Positions 1 to 11,764 of a stretch of 64,000 bases of DNA are shown here, in pieces; the stretch's first letter is position 1, and every line of letters starts with the position of its first letter. Both the position numbers and the translations under genes were made by a program. The DNA is from Theobroma cacao (Eukaryota; Streptophyta; Magnoliopsida; Malvales; Malvaceae). The notes under the pieces were generated by a model. It worked only from the letters and a program-made list of their open reading frames with translations, was not told where the DNA came from and searched no databases. The stretch lies in contig NC_030851.1 of the NCBI RefSeq assembly GCF_000208745.1, forward strand, positions 28,917,213 to 28,981,212. Direction: 5' to 3'.

Positions 1-1274
1 TTTTTGATACCGGTGAGTGGACTTGCATTTCAAACTTGTTTTGGGGAATATGAAAGATTCTATCCAACTTGTCTTAGAAAATGTACCTTGGGAACAAGCT
101 TTTGTTAAATGGTTTGATGTTGTGATATGTGATTGCTATAGATTCGTGCATTATTGCAATATGATGATATATATATGTGTGTGTTGTGCATGATGAATGA
201 TATTGTGTATAATGACTGTAACCGTGTGTGTGCACGATGTGGGGGGATGCACATGCCTGTGATGATGGTGGCGTGAGAGATGGATGATGATAGTGCCCAT
301 GTGCACGATGTGGGGGGATGTACATGAGCCGGGTGTGATTATGATGATATTGATGTTTGTCTATCAAATTATGCATATCTAGACTTATGAAATGAAAGCT
401 CATGAATGTGATATATGGTTGACATATATGTGAAATTTGATACATTGCACTTTGGGAATTCTCATGAGTTTTATGTTGATTTTGTTGGTTTAGTAGGATG
501 GCCCTTTTGTTGAGTGAAGGGAAACTTTTCTCTTGTTGCTCTATTTCGCTGCAGCAAAATTCATTCTCACTACAACGAGAAACTCTAGGGTTTGAGGGCC
601 TTCACCAGAACTGGTTCTCGCTACAGCGAGAAACTTTTTGTCCATTTTGCTAACTTGTGGGTTTTTGCCATATTTCCCATTTCTTTAGTACCATAGTTGA
701 GCATGGATTTTTGTAAAGTGATTTACTCATGTGGGGTTTACATGAGGGGTTTAAAGGAGCTAAACAATTGCATGGTTTTGAGAAAATGAATGCATCATGA
801 TGTCGATAAACATTCCTTATGGTATGCTTGTTCCCTTCTTGTTCACTCACTGAGTATTATACTCACGTTTTATAAAAATTCATGTTTTTAGATCAGGTGA
901 CTGTTGGACCCTGGATCGAGGAGTCCACGTAGTGCATCTCCTGGGTATGTGTCTGGCATTCGATAGTAATCCCTTTTATTGTAAATGTCTCCGCTGAAAG
1001 TCATGGGTCTTTTTGTATTGTGAATACAATCTAACAATGTGAATATGTGTATGCAATGTAAATTGCTAAATACATGACTGGTATAGTGCATGTATATTAT
1101 TATCGATAATGCCATTGTGTTTTGGCTATGTTCACACCCGAGAAAAGGTGTGTGTGTATGCATGATATAATAAATTTGTTAAACAAAGGTAAATGGATAG
1201 GCTTGCTTGGGCTTAGTGAGCTATATTCATTGAGCTCATGCGCCGGTCATGGCTCGGGAAATTGGGTCATGACA
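1..1274 (+). mobile_element. Gypsy-type LTR, family I, copy 1 (5' part outside window)
   Basis: The left edge falls inside a long terminal repeat. It matches the complete copies at 6374-8794 and 11765-14088 in the same order: the block CCGGTGAGTGGACTTGC, GGGAACAAGC, a G-rich GATGTGGGGG minisatellite (about 228-345), CTCGCTGCAGCGAG-like palindromes (about 547-640), TTCACTCACTG, a CTCCGCTG block near 990, and the terminal CCGGTCATGGCTCG...CATGACA ending at 1274. No protein-coding content. Gypsy-type assignment rests on the LTR length and the TGACA end; no pol is attached, so the superfamily is tentative. Confidence 0.75.
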
Positions 1275-2267
1275 GATTATGCATGGGAACAAGCCTTTAT
1301 TAAAACGTTTTATGTGGTGAGTGTGAAATATGATGAATCCTTGTGCTCCTATAAGATGCTGATATATATATATATGTTGTGTATCGATAGTTAATATTAT
1401 GTAATAAATATAACCGTGCATGTGCGCGATGTGGGGGATGCACATGCCGGTGATGACAGGTGCGAGAGTGTGGATGATGATATTGCCTGTGCGCGATGTG
1501 GGGGATGCATATAGTGGTATTAGCTGTGCACGATGTGGGGAATTCACACGATGACTCTAGCTATGTGCGCGATGTGGGGGTTGCACATGAGTTGGGTGAG
1601 GAGGTGGTGATATTGGTGTTTATATATGTATGTATATATATATATATATATTTATGCAATAGAAAGTTCATGAATATGGTATATGGTTGTAATGTATGTG
1701 AAATCTTGCATGTTGAACCTTGGAAATTGCTAAGTATTTTCAAGTTGATTTTGTCATTGCAGTAGAATGGCCTTTTCTTGATATAATGAGAACTTTCTTC
1801 TTGGTGTTTTGTTTCTCGCTGCAGTGAGAAACTCTTGGGTTGGGAGGTTGGCTGCAGTCCTGTAACTTGCTACAGCGAGAACTGCAGTGAGATGTCTACA
1901 AGTGGTTTCGCTGCAGCGAGAAACTTTCTGTCGTGCTTGCTACCTTGTTTGGTTTTTGCCATATTTTTCACTTTTTTAACATCATAGTTGATCGTGGACT
2001 TCCAACATCAAGGAATTAATTAATTAAGTTTGAAATGAGAGGTTTTAGTGAGAAACCCTCGTCTAGCTTATGATTTGAGCCCAAATTTGAAATAATGCCA
2101 CTATGAGTTGGCAATGATTAACATTATTTTGAATTAGAATTATGAAATGTGACTTTAGGAACTTTTGATGGAATGATGAACAGGTCATATAAATAGGCTT
2201 GCTTTGGCTTAGTGGGCTATGCCCATTGGCCCATGCGCCGGTCATGGCCTGAAACTAGGCTGTGACA
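1275..2267 (+). mobile_element. Gypsy-type LTR, family I, copy 2 (5'-truncated)
   Basis: This second LTR copy directly follows the end of copy 1 in the same orientation. It starts in mid-LTR at the GGGAACAAGCC block, so roughly the first 900 bp of the LTR are missing. It has its own GATGTGGGGG minisatellite (about 1410-1600), a TA microsatellite near 1624-1651, CTGCAG palindromes (about 1810-1925) and the terminal TGTGACA at 2267. Its right end cuts into the retroelement ORF that begins at 2268. Confidence 0.7.
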
Positions 2268-3600
2268 CTGAAAACTATGATCCCACTTCTTTGTGGGAGA
2301 TAATTACAGGGAAGAAAGAAAAATATTCATCAAAGAGTAATGCTAGTCTGATTAAAAGTCCACAAATTAGAATTTTGCATTACTTTATTATTGTGAATAT
2401 TCATGGAAGAGGTGGCAGTTTTAGCTACATTAGTCTTCAAGACTTATGGCTAATGGAGCATGCCTTCAATGGTGCTCCACTTAATCTAAGCAGATTTATG
2501 ATTAAGAGAAGGAGAGGAGTCTGGCGATTGGAAAAAATAAATCTGCCTTATGGAAATATCATTACATCATTGGTATAGAAAAAAGGAATTTGGAGATCTA
2601 GATATGAATTGGATAAAGTGAAAAGCGAGACCAAGCTATTTACCTTGGGAGTCTGCCTAAAATGGGGTATAAGATTGATGGAGAGAAATATGATAAAACC
2701 CCCAAGGTCACTCTTGGAAAAGAGTCTTCTCTCCTTGTTCAACCAGAAATAACTCCCTCATAGTTCTCTAATGAAATACTTTTCAACCTACTCATGAGGA
2801 TTGATGAAAAGCTAACTGACCAAGGAGTAAGAATGCATAAAACTGAAAAGAAATTGGCAGAGCTCGAAAATGTATTGAAGGAAAAAGGAAAAATTCCTTC
2901 TGAATCTTCAGCTACAGACACCTCTGCCACTCTAAGTCCTGCACCAGCAGGTCAAGATGCTGAAGGTTCTGCTTTCCAGGCCGAGGGTCATGAACCTAAA
3001 ATAGATCAACCAAGGAAATCCCCCTCACTTGAGCCACAAAAAGGAGCTGAATCAGAACAAGGTACTGAGGTGCTTGGATCACTTGGTGACATTCCTCTAT
3101 CCCATCATGAACCTCAACAAGAACAGCCTTCTCCTCCCAATTCAGAGGAAGTCTCAATAATGGATGTCTTCCACCAAATGGTTAGAGAAGAACAAGTTGA
3201 AAAGGAAGCAACTAAAGGGAAAGCACAAAAGTCAATATCTTCAAAAAAATCCCCTGAACCAGCTACAATTACAGAGGAACAATCTGGGAAAGGAAAAGAA
3301 AAAGTTGTTGCTGCTCCACAAGCCAAGTCTAAACCATTTGGTAAAGGCATGAAGACAATGGCAACCAAGACTAAATTCCTCAAGAGATGAAAATTCTCCA
3401 AAACAGCTGAAAAAGTTAGACCATCAGCCATCTCTTCTCCTCAAGACCTCTTTGAAATTCCTGAAAAATCATCACTGAACCCTCATCACAAAAATCACCT
3501 CCAGAACCATCTCTTGAACCTCTTAATGTTTTCTATTGCACTGATGAGTCTACCCCTTCACCCTCTTCAAAAGAATGATTGAGCATCCTTGGGATTTGAT
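2268..3600 (+). pseudogene. Broken retroelement ORF (plant-transposon-protein-like domain plus charged tail)
   Basis: In-frame pieces read as a degenerate retroelement protein. The first piece (to 2578) contains ILHYFIIVNIHGRGGSFSY, then DLWLMEHAFNGAPLNL and LPYGNIITSLV, resembling the 'putative plant transposon protein' domain found in many retroelement ORFs. A frame change follows near 2580-2660 and an in-frame TAG at about 2761. A long piece at 2794-3390 is rich in Glu, Lys, Pro and Ser, starts with a heptad-like segment (RIDEKLTDQGVRMHKTEKKL) and stops at 3390. The tail ends near a GATGATGACAAAAAGGGGGAG stretch often seen just upstream of retroelement 3' ends. The left side is lost at the LTR at 2267. 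The domain name comes from memory of the family and needs a profile search. Confidence 0.6.
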
Positions 3601-4227
3601 GATGACAAAAAGGGGGAGAATTATGGTAGAAAGTTTAGGGAAGAACTAGGGGCAGTTTAAGAACTAAACAATGATTACTTTTTTTGTTTTTTTTTTTGTT
3701 GTTAGCTAAACATCTGAAATTAACTTTGTGGTTTATGTTATTGTGTTGAAAATAGGATGCTTTTAAGCTGCTTATATTATTTGTTTGCTGATGGTTTGAG
3801 ATTTTATACTGATATTGGGCTATTATGATGATAACCAATTTCTGCCAATGATATTGTAAATGGAATGTGAGTGGATTGTGTTTGTGAATTTATATGGATG
3901 TTAATTATACTATATTTGTTGGATGATAAACGGCATAGATAAAACCCGGTAACAATGTGCTGTTGACAAACATAGTTGAAATATCGGTAATACTCTGTCA
4001 ACCAGTCACCTATTATTGATTACTCTATACGTTTGCATAAATATATTCTAAATGTATAATGTCATTGTCTGTATGACATGAATAAAAATTTGCTGAAATG
4101 AATAAGTAGAATAAGCACACACTAATGGGGGAGCACTCACTTAGGGCGAGAAATCCTCATTTTTGTGCAGTATTAAAAAGATTAAATGGACATTATATGG
4201 TTAATCAAGGAATGTTTTGTCATCATA
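3601..4227 (+). other. Retroelement 3' untranslated region
   Basis: AT-rich, no usable ORF. It lies between the broken retroelement ORF and the polypurine tract at 4228, where a 3' untranslated region of an LTR element is expected. Confidence 0.4.
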
Positions 4228-4241
4228 AAAAAGGGGGAGAT
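4228..4241 (+). promoter_or_regulatory. Polypurine tract (plus-strand primer) of LTR element
   Basis: The purine run AAAAAGGGGGAGAT lies directly before the TGTTGG start of the LTR at 4242. In copia-type elements this is the plus-strand primer site, and it identifies the adjacent LTR as the 3' LTR of a plus-strand element. Confidence 0.7.
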
Positions 4242-5417
4242 TGTTGGCTCCATTAGTTTTTGATGATAATAAAACATTCCCATTCATTTGTGTCTAATAA
4301 TTCTACTTGAGTGTGTAGGATAAGAATTGCATGCCAATGATAAATAAATAATTCCATGGAACATATCAAAGAGCTATATGAATAAGAAGCCACAACTAAT
4401 CAACAATTCAGAAGCTCCTTAGTTGAATAATGAAGGATTAGTCAGCTAAAATTCGAATCAGAAGTTGGCGGGCACAAGGGTATTGAGAAACAGAAAAGAC
4501 TTAGTCGACCAAGAAATCGGTTAGTCGACTAAGAGTCTACTACCAGAAATTTAGACTTCAAGACAGAATCAACTTAATCAAGTAAGAAGGAAGTTAGTCG
4601 ACTAAGTGCTCACTACCAAAAGTAGAGAACAGAAGACATAAACAATTTAGTCGACTAAGATATCAGTTAGTCAACTAAGAGCATTCTGCCAGAAAATTTG
4701 AATTGTGTACTAAAAGACAGATTAACGGTCAGAACTGCAACAAAATTGTTTTCAATGGTCAAAAACCACCTAACACCTATCAAAGCTGATTTCCAATTAT
4801 TTAAGAGGCTTTCAATGGCTAGAAATGTAATTAAGGCTGCCAAGAACAAAAAAAAGAGCTCAAAAACCAGAAAATACTCTGCTCATTTACTGCACTCAAC
4901 TCCAATCTTTGTAATTGTGATATGCACTTCACTTTGTACCACTTAGATCAACCTTGTGATCATAGGTACACTTTTATCACTTCTCTCCTTGTATTCTTCG
5001 AGTGAGTAGGTCACTTTAAGGGATTAATTCAAGCTAGGATTGCTTGATTGAGCATAGGTTCTAAATTACCCTTAAAAAGTTAGGTGTTGGGTTTTAGTTG
5101 ATCCTGATAAAAACTATTGTGAAAGGTTTTGGCTAAGCCTGGTAAAAGCCATTGTAAAGCTTGGTAAAAGCTTGTGAATTTCACCTTTTATAGTGGATTG
5201 CTTTGGAAAATCTTTGGTTGAATAATCAAGGTAGTGGATGTAGGTCTTGGATCAAACCACTATAAATTCTGGTGTGATTGTCTGCTCTGTTTTTAGTTTT
5301 TCATTCATCTTTAAATCTGTCCTTTATCTTGAATTTGTCCTCAATTAGAAGTTCATTCTTGTAAGAGCCAAAAAGTGTTATTCACCCCCTCTCTAGCACA
5401 TTTACTTGGGACTAACA
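4242..5417 (+). mobile_element. Copia-type 3' LTR with TTAGTCGACTAA palindromes
   Basis: It starts TGTTGGCTCC after the polypurine tract and ends GGGACTAACA, giving near-perfect short inverted termini (TGTTGG/TGTTAG) and a length of 1176 bp. The region 4439-4680 carries about seven versions of the palindrome CTTAGTCGACTAAG, with clean copies at 4521-4533, 4594-4606 and 4647-4659. The last 50 bases contain a CACCCCCTCTCTAGCACA-type segment typical of copia LTR 3' ends. The right flank is a copia gag on the other strand, so this element seems to have inserted into that gag or joined it by rearrangement. Confidence 0.75.
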
Positions 5418-5860
5418 CATCTTTGTTATAAACTCCTCATCTTTCATTTTGAACAACTCATAATCAAATATTAGCATACTAATCTTTAAATCTTTTACTT
5501 GACTAGTACCCTCGTAACAATTTTTTAAAGTATCCCAAATTTCTTTTGCTATAAAGCACATAGCTACCCTATTAAATTCATCTTCACTAAAAGCACACAA
5601 AATAGCTGTTATAGCTTTGTGATTCAACCGTATCAACTTTTTGTCCTTATCATCCCATTTAGCTCTTGTTTAAAATGTTTAACACTATCAACAGTTTTAG
5701 CATGAATATGAGGTCCATTAACAATAATATCCCAAAGATTTAAATCAATAGATTGTATGAAGTTTTCAAACCTTAGTCTCTAGAATGAGTAATTCTCCAC
5801 TTTGAACAAAGAAGGCTGCATCATAGATTGTCCTTCACCAATTAAGTTTGAGGATGCCAT
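5418..5860 (-). pseudogene. Copia-type gag N-terminal fragment (broken)
   Basis: Reading from an ATG at 5860-5858 on the minus strand, the first residues are MASSNLIGEGQS. Later segments IQSIDLNLWDIIVNGP, LNHKAITAILCAFSEDEFNRV and KEIWDTLKNCYEGTSQVKD are typical of the copia gag domain (UBN2/DUF4219 type). An in-frame TAG sits where the family normally has Trp (after ENYSF), and a frameshift lies near 5670. The gag stops at 5418 where the LTR of another element begins. The PBS and LTR upstream (5929-10035) belong to the same element. Not functional. Confidence 0.75.
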
Positions 5861-5928
5861 GGCTGTTACTTTAAACTCTTTGTTCAAGATCTCTCAAAAG
5901 TGGTTAAACCTATAAAGACTTGAGAATC

Positions 5929-5943
5929 TACTTTGATACCAAT
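5929..5943 (-). promoter_or_regulatory. Primer binding site of minus-strand copia element
   Basis: On the minus strand the LTR end TAACA is followed by ATTGGTATCAAAGTAG, which matches the initiator-tRNA-Met complement TGGTATCAGAGC except for G to A. Position and strand agree with the adjacent gag and LTR. Confidence 0.7.
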
Positions 5944-6373
5944 TGTTAGAAAGGTAAGCTTAAAGTAAAACAACCAAGAGGGATCTGAATTGGTTATTAA
6001 ATAAAAATTTCCCTTTTTCGAAAGTCTTTAAAGATAAAGCTAAAATATGAAAGAATAAAATAGCAAAATAGAGTATAAACTAAATAAGTAAAGAATAGAA
6101 AAATAAAAAGTACTTAGTAAGATTTTTAAAGAGGTTCAACCTTCCAATGCCTACATCTTCTCCCTTGATAACATAATGAGTTTGAATCCACCATTAACGT
6201 GTCCTTCAATAAGGTCAGGCGTAACCTTTACAACATGCCTTTTACAGAATCAAGTGTAACCTTTATCAAGACACTACCTTTTCTAAGGTTAAGCGCAACC
6301 TTTACACAAGATAAAGCCTTTTAAAGGATCAAGCAAAATTTTGCTACCTTTTGTTTGGAGGTATAACCAATAT

Positions 6374-8794
6374 TGTGAGACTTTGACCTTTATAAACTCA
6401 CAATTAGTAATATACGCGATATCCCTGATCAGAGGTAATTTCGACATTTTCCTAGTGAGCCCATAAAAGTAAGATTTTAAATAATATTATGGCCTAAGTA
6501 GGCCTAAGGCATAAATGAATTATGAAAATATGGGTAAAATGACAAGGAAACAAAACAATTTTGATGATTTTAATAATAGGGGTAAAATGGTCATTTTTCA
6601 CCTTCGATTAGAATTTTTAAGTTTTCATGAACCCAAGCATTTCTAGACCATTATGGACCTTGTCCTAGTGTCAAAAGAGTAAAAAGATTGCATAAAAGAT
6701 TAGAGGAGAATAAGCTAATTTGTGGAAGGGCATTTTCATAATTTAAGTGAAGTGGATAAGCATGGGCTATAAATATCTTGGTCTTCCAGCAACTTCTTCT
6801 CCTTCTTCTTCTTCCATCTCATGTTGCTTCCATCCTCCATGGAAGCTTGATATGAAACTTTCATAATTTTCTCTCTCTAGCTCTAATTTTCATACCTTTG
6901 TGCCCTTTTGACTAGAACTTTTGTGCTCTTTCACTTTCTCACTTTAAAACCCTTGAAAAATCCCACTTCCATACTTTCTCTCACTAGTTAGGTGTTTAGA
7001 GAGAGAAAGAGAAGGAAAGCCCCTATAATAGCTTGGAAAACTATTGGAAAGAATTTCAAAATTTCAAGGCTATCAAGGTTCCAACGAAGCTCTATCGCCC
7101 TATTTGGACCATTAGGGAAGTTAGAGTCGATTAAAGGCCCAACAACATACCGGTGAGTGGACTTGCATTTCAAAATTTTTTTTGGGAATGTGAATGCAAT
7201 TGTTCAAACATTTGAAAGATTTTTTCTAGTTTTCCTTTGAAAATGTACCTTGGGAACAAGCCTTTGGTGAAGTGATTTTATATTGTGAAAATGTGCTATA
7301 CAATGGTTTATGTGTTATCACAATATGATAATATGCATGATATGCATTGGGTGCTTCTTTGTTTGTTGATGTGGACCCGACTATGTGCGACTAAGAGTGT
7401 ACATAAGCCGATGATGACCCGACTATGTGCGAGTGGGAGTGCACATAAGCCGATGANNNNNNNNNNNNNNNNNNNNNNNNNNNNNNNNNNNNNNNNNNNN
7501 NNNNNNNNNNNNNNNNNNNNNNNNNNNNNNNNNNNNNNNNNNNNNNNNNNNNNNNNNNNNNNNNNNNNNNNNNNNNNNNNNNNNNNNNNNNNNNNNNNNT
7601 ATATATATATATATATACATGTATAGATATGTGTGTTATAGAAAGTTCATGAATATGTAAATGGTTGAAATGCATGTGAAATTTGACATGTTAAATTTTG
7701 GGAAATTATATGAGTTTTATATTGTGTTGGTCATGTGAACAGGGTGGCCTTTGCTTGAGGGAATGGGGAATTTTTGCTAGTGCCCTATCTCTCGCTGCAG
7801 CGAGAAAATCTCGAGTTTGGAGGGGTGGTGCTGGTTGAAATCTCACTGCAGCGAGAATGTTATACTTTCTGTTTTGTGATCAAAATTTCGCTGCAATGAG
7901 ATTGAATCTCACTGCAACAAAAAACTTTATGTTTTGCTCATCATTTGGTCCGGTTGCTACCCTATTTTCCATTTCTTTGGTACCATAGTTGAGCATGGAC
8001 TTCCAATATTAAGGAATAAATGAATTAAGTTTAAAATGAGGAGGTTTGGTGAGAAACCCTCTGTTAGTTAAGAAACCCTCGGTTAGTTGATAATTTAAAT
8101 CAAGTGTCACTACAGCAAAAATTCATTCTCGTTGCAGCGAGAATGCCTTTTCGCTGCAGCGAGGACTCGTGTTTATTTGACTTGATTCGCATGAATGCTA
8201 TTAAAGTTTTCACTCTCCAAATTCTTTGTTGAGCATGGACCCTTTTCATAAAGTGATTTACTCATGTGGGGTTTACATGAAGGGTTTTAATAAAAACTAA
8301 AACAAATTGCATTATTTTGAAAAAAATGAATGCATCATGAATTCGTTAAACATTCCTTAATGTTTGCTTGTTCCTTTTCTTGTTCACTCACTGGGTCTAT
8401 ACTCACCATTTTCAACTTCATGTTTTCAGATCACAAGGCAGCTAGTAACTAGGTCGAAGTGTCTTCGTATATTCGACCCTTGGTAGGTGTCTCGGCATTC
8501 AGTAGCTGTACATTCGTCCGAGTCTCTCCGCTGGAAGTCGAGTACTCTTTTGTTGTGTATAGACAAATCGATGTAAATTATTAAATTATGTTTAGATAAT
8601 ATATGTACTCTTTGATTGGTCTGCCACTATGAGATGGCAATGTTTAGTATTATTTTGATTCAAAGTTATAAAATGTGACTTAGCAACTTTTAATGGAATG
8701 GTGAAAAGGTTATATTAATAAGCTTACTTAGGCTTAGTGGACTACGTCCATTGGGCTCATGCACCTGTCATGGCTCGAAATTTGGGTCGTGACA
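6374..8794 (+). mobile_element. Solo LTR, gypsy-type family I, copy 3 (TSD AATAT)
   Basis: Begins TGTGAGACTTTGACC and ends GGGTCGTGACA, 2421 bp including a 144-base gap. It is flanked by a perfect 5-bp duplication AATAT (6369-6373 and 8795-8799), and neither PBS nor polypurine tract follows, so it is a solo LTR left by LTR-LTR recombination. It carries CTCGCTGCAGCGAG palindromes (exact at 7791-7804, others to 8165), a TTCACTCACTG block near 8383 and a CTCCGCTGG block near 8525. It interrupts the minus-strand copia LTR. Confidence 0.85.
7456..7599. other. Assembly gap (144 N)
   Basis: A run of N inside the solo LTR. It follows two units of a tandem repeat (CCGACTATGTGCGA...GCACATAAGCCGATGA) and precedes a TA microsatellite, so the missing sequence is probably more of the same array and its true length is unknown. 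Confidence 0.95.
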
Positions 8795-11764
8795 AATATA
8801 ATAGCAGATTTTAGTGAATCTTTAACTCAAACCGCTGAAAAGATTGATAAAAAAGTCTAGGATCAGAAAAGTGAGACCTTTCACAAAAACATGGATGATC
8901 ACAAAAGGTTTAAGCTCAAAAAGGATTAACTAAAGAATAAAATGTGATCTTTAGGCTCTTTTCTTACTCAAAGGTGGGAACTTTGTACTCACAACTTTTC
9001 TCTCTTATATTTTTGCTCTTTTTTCCTTCAAAGATGATTCAAATTCTTTAAAATTCATCTTTTTTTCTTTCTTTAACATTCTCAAGGTGGATATTTATAG
9101 ACTTTGTGATTTTCTACCTGTTGGAGTGAAATTTGAATAATTTCTTGTACATTCTAGTTAGCTTGCAAAATTCTATCACATCTGTAGAATCGATTCATTG
9201 TTGTTGAGTTGTCGATTCTTTGCAAAGTCCATAGTCTTTTGTCTTTAGAGAATCGATTCTTCTATTTTAAGGTGTCGATTCTTTTACAACTAGGTTTAAA
9301 AGTGACACCTGTGCAATCTTGGAGAATCGATTCTTTTGAATCAAGGTGTGGGTTCTTCACTGTGGTCTAGCACCAAAATTTGAATTTAAGCTTGATTTTT
9401 ACCACTCCAATTTTATCCGATTGTGCCATGTCTTTCTTGGTCACCAAGTTTCTAAATTGTACTTTTGGTACTTTGAGAACTGATATCTTCTCCATGTGGG
9501 ATCAATTCTTTCTTCTTTGCTTTTCTCCTTCTACATTTCATCTTTCTAGGATCGATTCTTTTGTCTCTACGGTGTCAGTTCTTCACAAATCCTGAAGCTT
9601 TTGTCTTTCAATAACCAATTTCTTCTTTTCTCAAAATCAATTTTTCATTGTTGATCTCTACTTAAGAACTTACTTCTTCTTCTCCAAAATTGATTTTTCC
9701 TGTAATCAAAGAAATGAATTTTGCTTTCTTTTCATTTAAGAATCAAGTCATTTCTTTTGAGAACTTGATTCTTAGGTTGGCACTTTGAATTTTGAAAATA
9801 AAAGATCTTTGAGCAAATTAAATGATATTCCTTTATGTTAAAGAGAATGATCATATTACAAACATATTCAAACAATCAAAGCATTTCAATATATCTTTCT
9901 CTTAAGTTCAGCTTTAACACTCCTTTGAGGATTTTCTTCATATTCAAAAATAATTTTCATTCATTTTCAAAGCCCAGTAAATTCAATCAATTTTGTCATG
10001 TTAAAACAAGAATAAAACTAAAATGATTTGCAACATTTGGTGGAAGAAGGAATCTAAATGGGCAAATTTTTAAGTCTATTTTTGCTCACTAGAGTCTATC
10101 TTGCAATAGATGTTCTTCATCTATCGATAGATACAAACCTAGAAAAGACTTTTAAGGACTTAAACGATATCTATTGTTCATCATCTATCGATAGATCAGG
10201 CCTATCTATCAATAAATGGGATACATCTATCAACAAATAGCAACTCAAGAGCTTTTAAAAGCATTCTAGAGCTTTTCTATCAATAGATAGCTCCCATTTA
10301 TCAACAGATGACTATTTTTTGAAAACAAAAAAGGTAAAAACATATTTTCATACCCTAGCTTATAAATATACCACCTTGAATGAGGGTTGGCAACATTTAG
10401 CCGATTTTTAGAGGTATTTTCTCAACTCCCATGCTCTTTCAACAAATATTTCATTTAAATCACTATTTTTTAAAGATTTGAGCTTGGTTTCAAGTTTTAA
10501 AAAACAAAGGTGACATTTTTCACTCTTGAAATCTTGGTTTTTAACTCTAAAAATATTGTGTATCGTTCAAGATTTATTGATTTTTACAAACTAAAGGATT
10601 TAAATGGATTTTCTCCTTGTTTAAAGCTCACCTAAGGTTAAGATGATGGATTTATGAATTTTTTGCACATGGGTATTTGTAGAATAGTGGACTTCAATTT
10701 GTAAATTAGTTTTAAAAAAACTTGAATAGATTTGAAAGAGCTTAGAATGCTTAGTACTCGATTCCTAGACTGATTATTGATGACAAGAGTTATTGCATGC
10801 AACAATCAAAACTCCAAAGGAATTGCCATAATAGATTTTGTGTTGGATTATAAAGGTTGACTTTCGAGGTGAGTTAGTACTTTCATGTAAAATATCAACA
10901 CTTGAGTCAAGAAACCTCCAAAACACAACCATTTTCTAAAAGTATCAAGACTTATGCTCAAGGTATCAAGACCCAAGCATCAAACTTCAAAAAATAAAGG
11001 ATTAAACTTGTCTTTTCACCCTTAAACTATAAATGCTTCACAAATTCTAAGATTTAATCATTTTTCTTGAATACTCAACCACTAGCCACCATTTTCTCAA
11101 CTCTCTCAACACTTGCCAAGCTTCAAATTCATTTTTCTTGAAGAACAACTTGGTTTCCAGCTTTCAATTGGTTTTTCAACATTTTGGAGGAAGGAAATGA
11201 TTTTCCTACATCAAAAGTTTACGGGTTTTCCTTCTATGGTTTTGTCAAATCATAAAAATGTGATTTTTATTTTAAACACTAGGTTCCAAGCATTTTCCAA
11301 CTCTAAGAGCTCATCAAGGTAAAGTTATCACTAACTAGAATTGGTTTGCAAGGCTAGATTTTAGTTTAAATATGAACAAGAAGTTTTATTAGACTAGTTG
11401 CTTGGAGATATATGTCCAAGATTATGCTTAGAATGCGATTTTATGATGTGAGAAACGGTATTGATACTCATTTAATTGTTGCTAAGCATGGTAAAAAAAG
11501 TTAGAATTTTTGGAAAAGCCAAGTACTCATCGAAAATAGAGAAAAAGTTCGAAAAGCTCCAAAAAGGTGAGTCATTTTTAAGTATTTTTTTTATATGTAT
11601 AGCTAAGCCTGGTTTTATGAAATTGTTTGACATGCATGATTTGAATGCTCTGTTTCCAATGTTTAATCAAAAAGGTTTATATCCAAATGTTTTCAAAAAT
11701 TGTTTTGGAATCTATATACCTATGTAAATATCTCTACTATGTAATAGTTTTCAACAAGGGAGAT

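Larger units (their letters stand above)
5944..10035 (-). mobile_element. Copia-type 5' LTR, split by a solo LTR insertion
   Basis: Left end TGTTAG at 5944 next to the PBS; probable right end GCAACA at 10035 (less certain). Without the insertion at 6374-8799 the LTR is about 1.67 kb. Continuity across the insertion is shown by the AATAT duplication. The segment 9186-9580 carries repeated palindromes AGAATCGATTCT (exact at 9249-9260 and 9323-9334, near-exact at 9186-9196) alternating with GTGTCGATTCTT-like half-matches. No coding content. Confidence 0.6.

Noticed and set aside
2794..3390. 198-codon ORF as an independent host gene
   Set aside because: Continuous in order with retroelement protein pieces upstream and followed by a polypurine tract and LTR, so it is part of a broken retroelement.
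7285..7675. Frames of 65-113 codons on both strands
   Set aside because: They run through the N gap and a TA repeat within an LTR.
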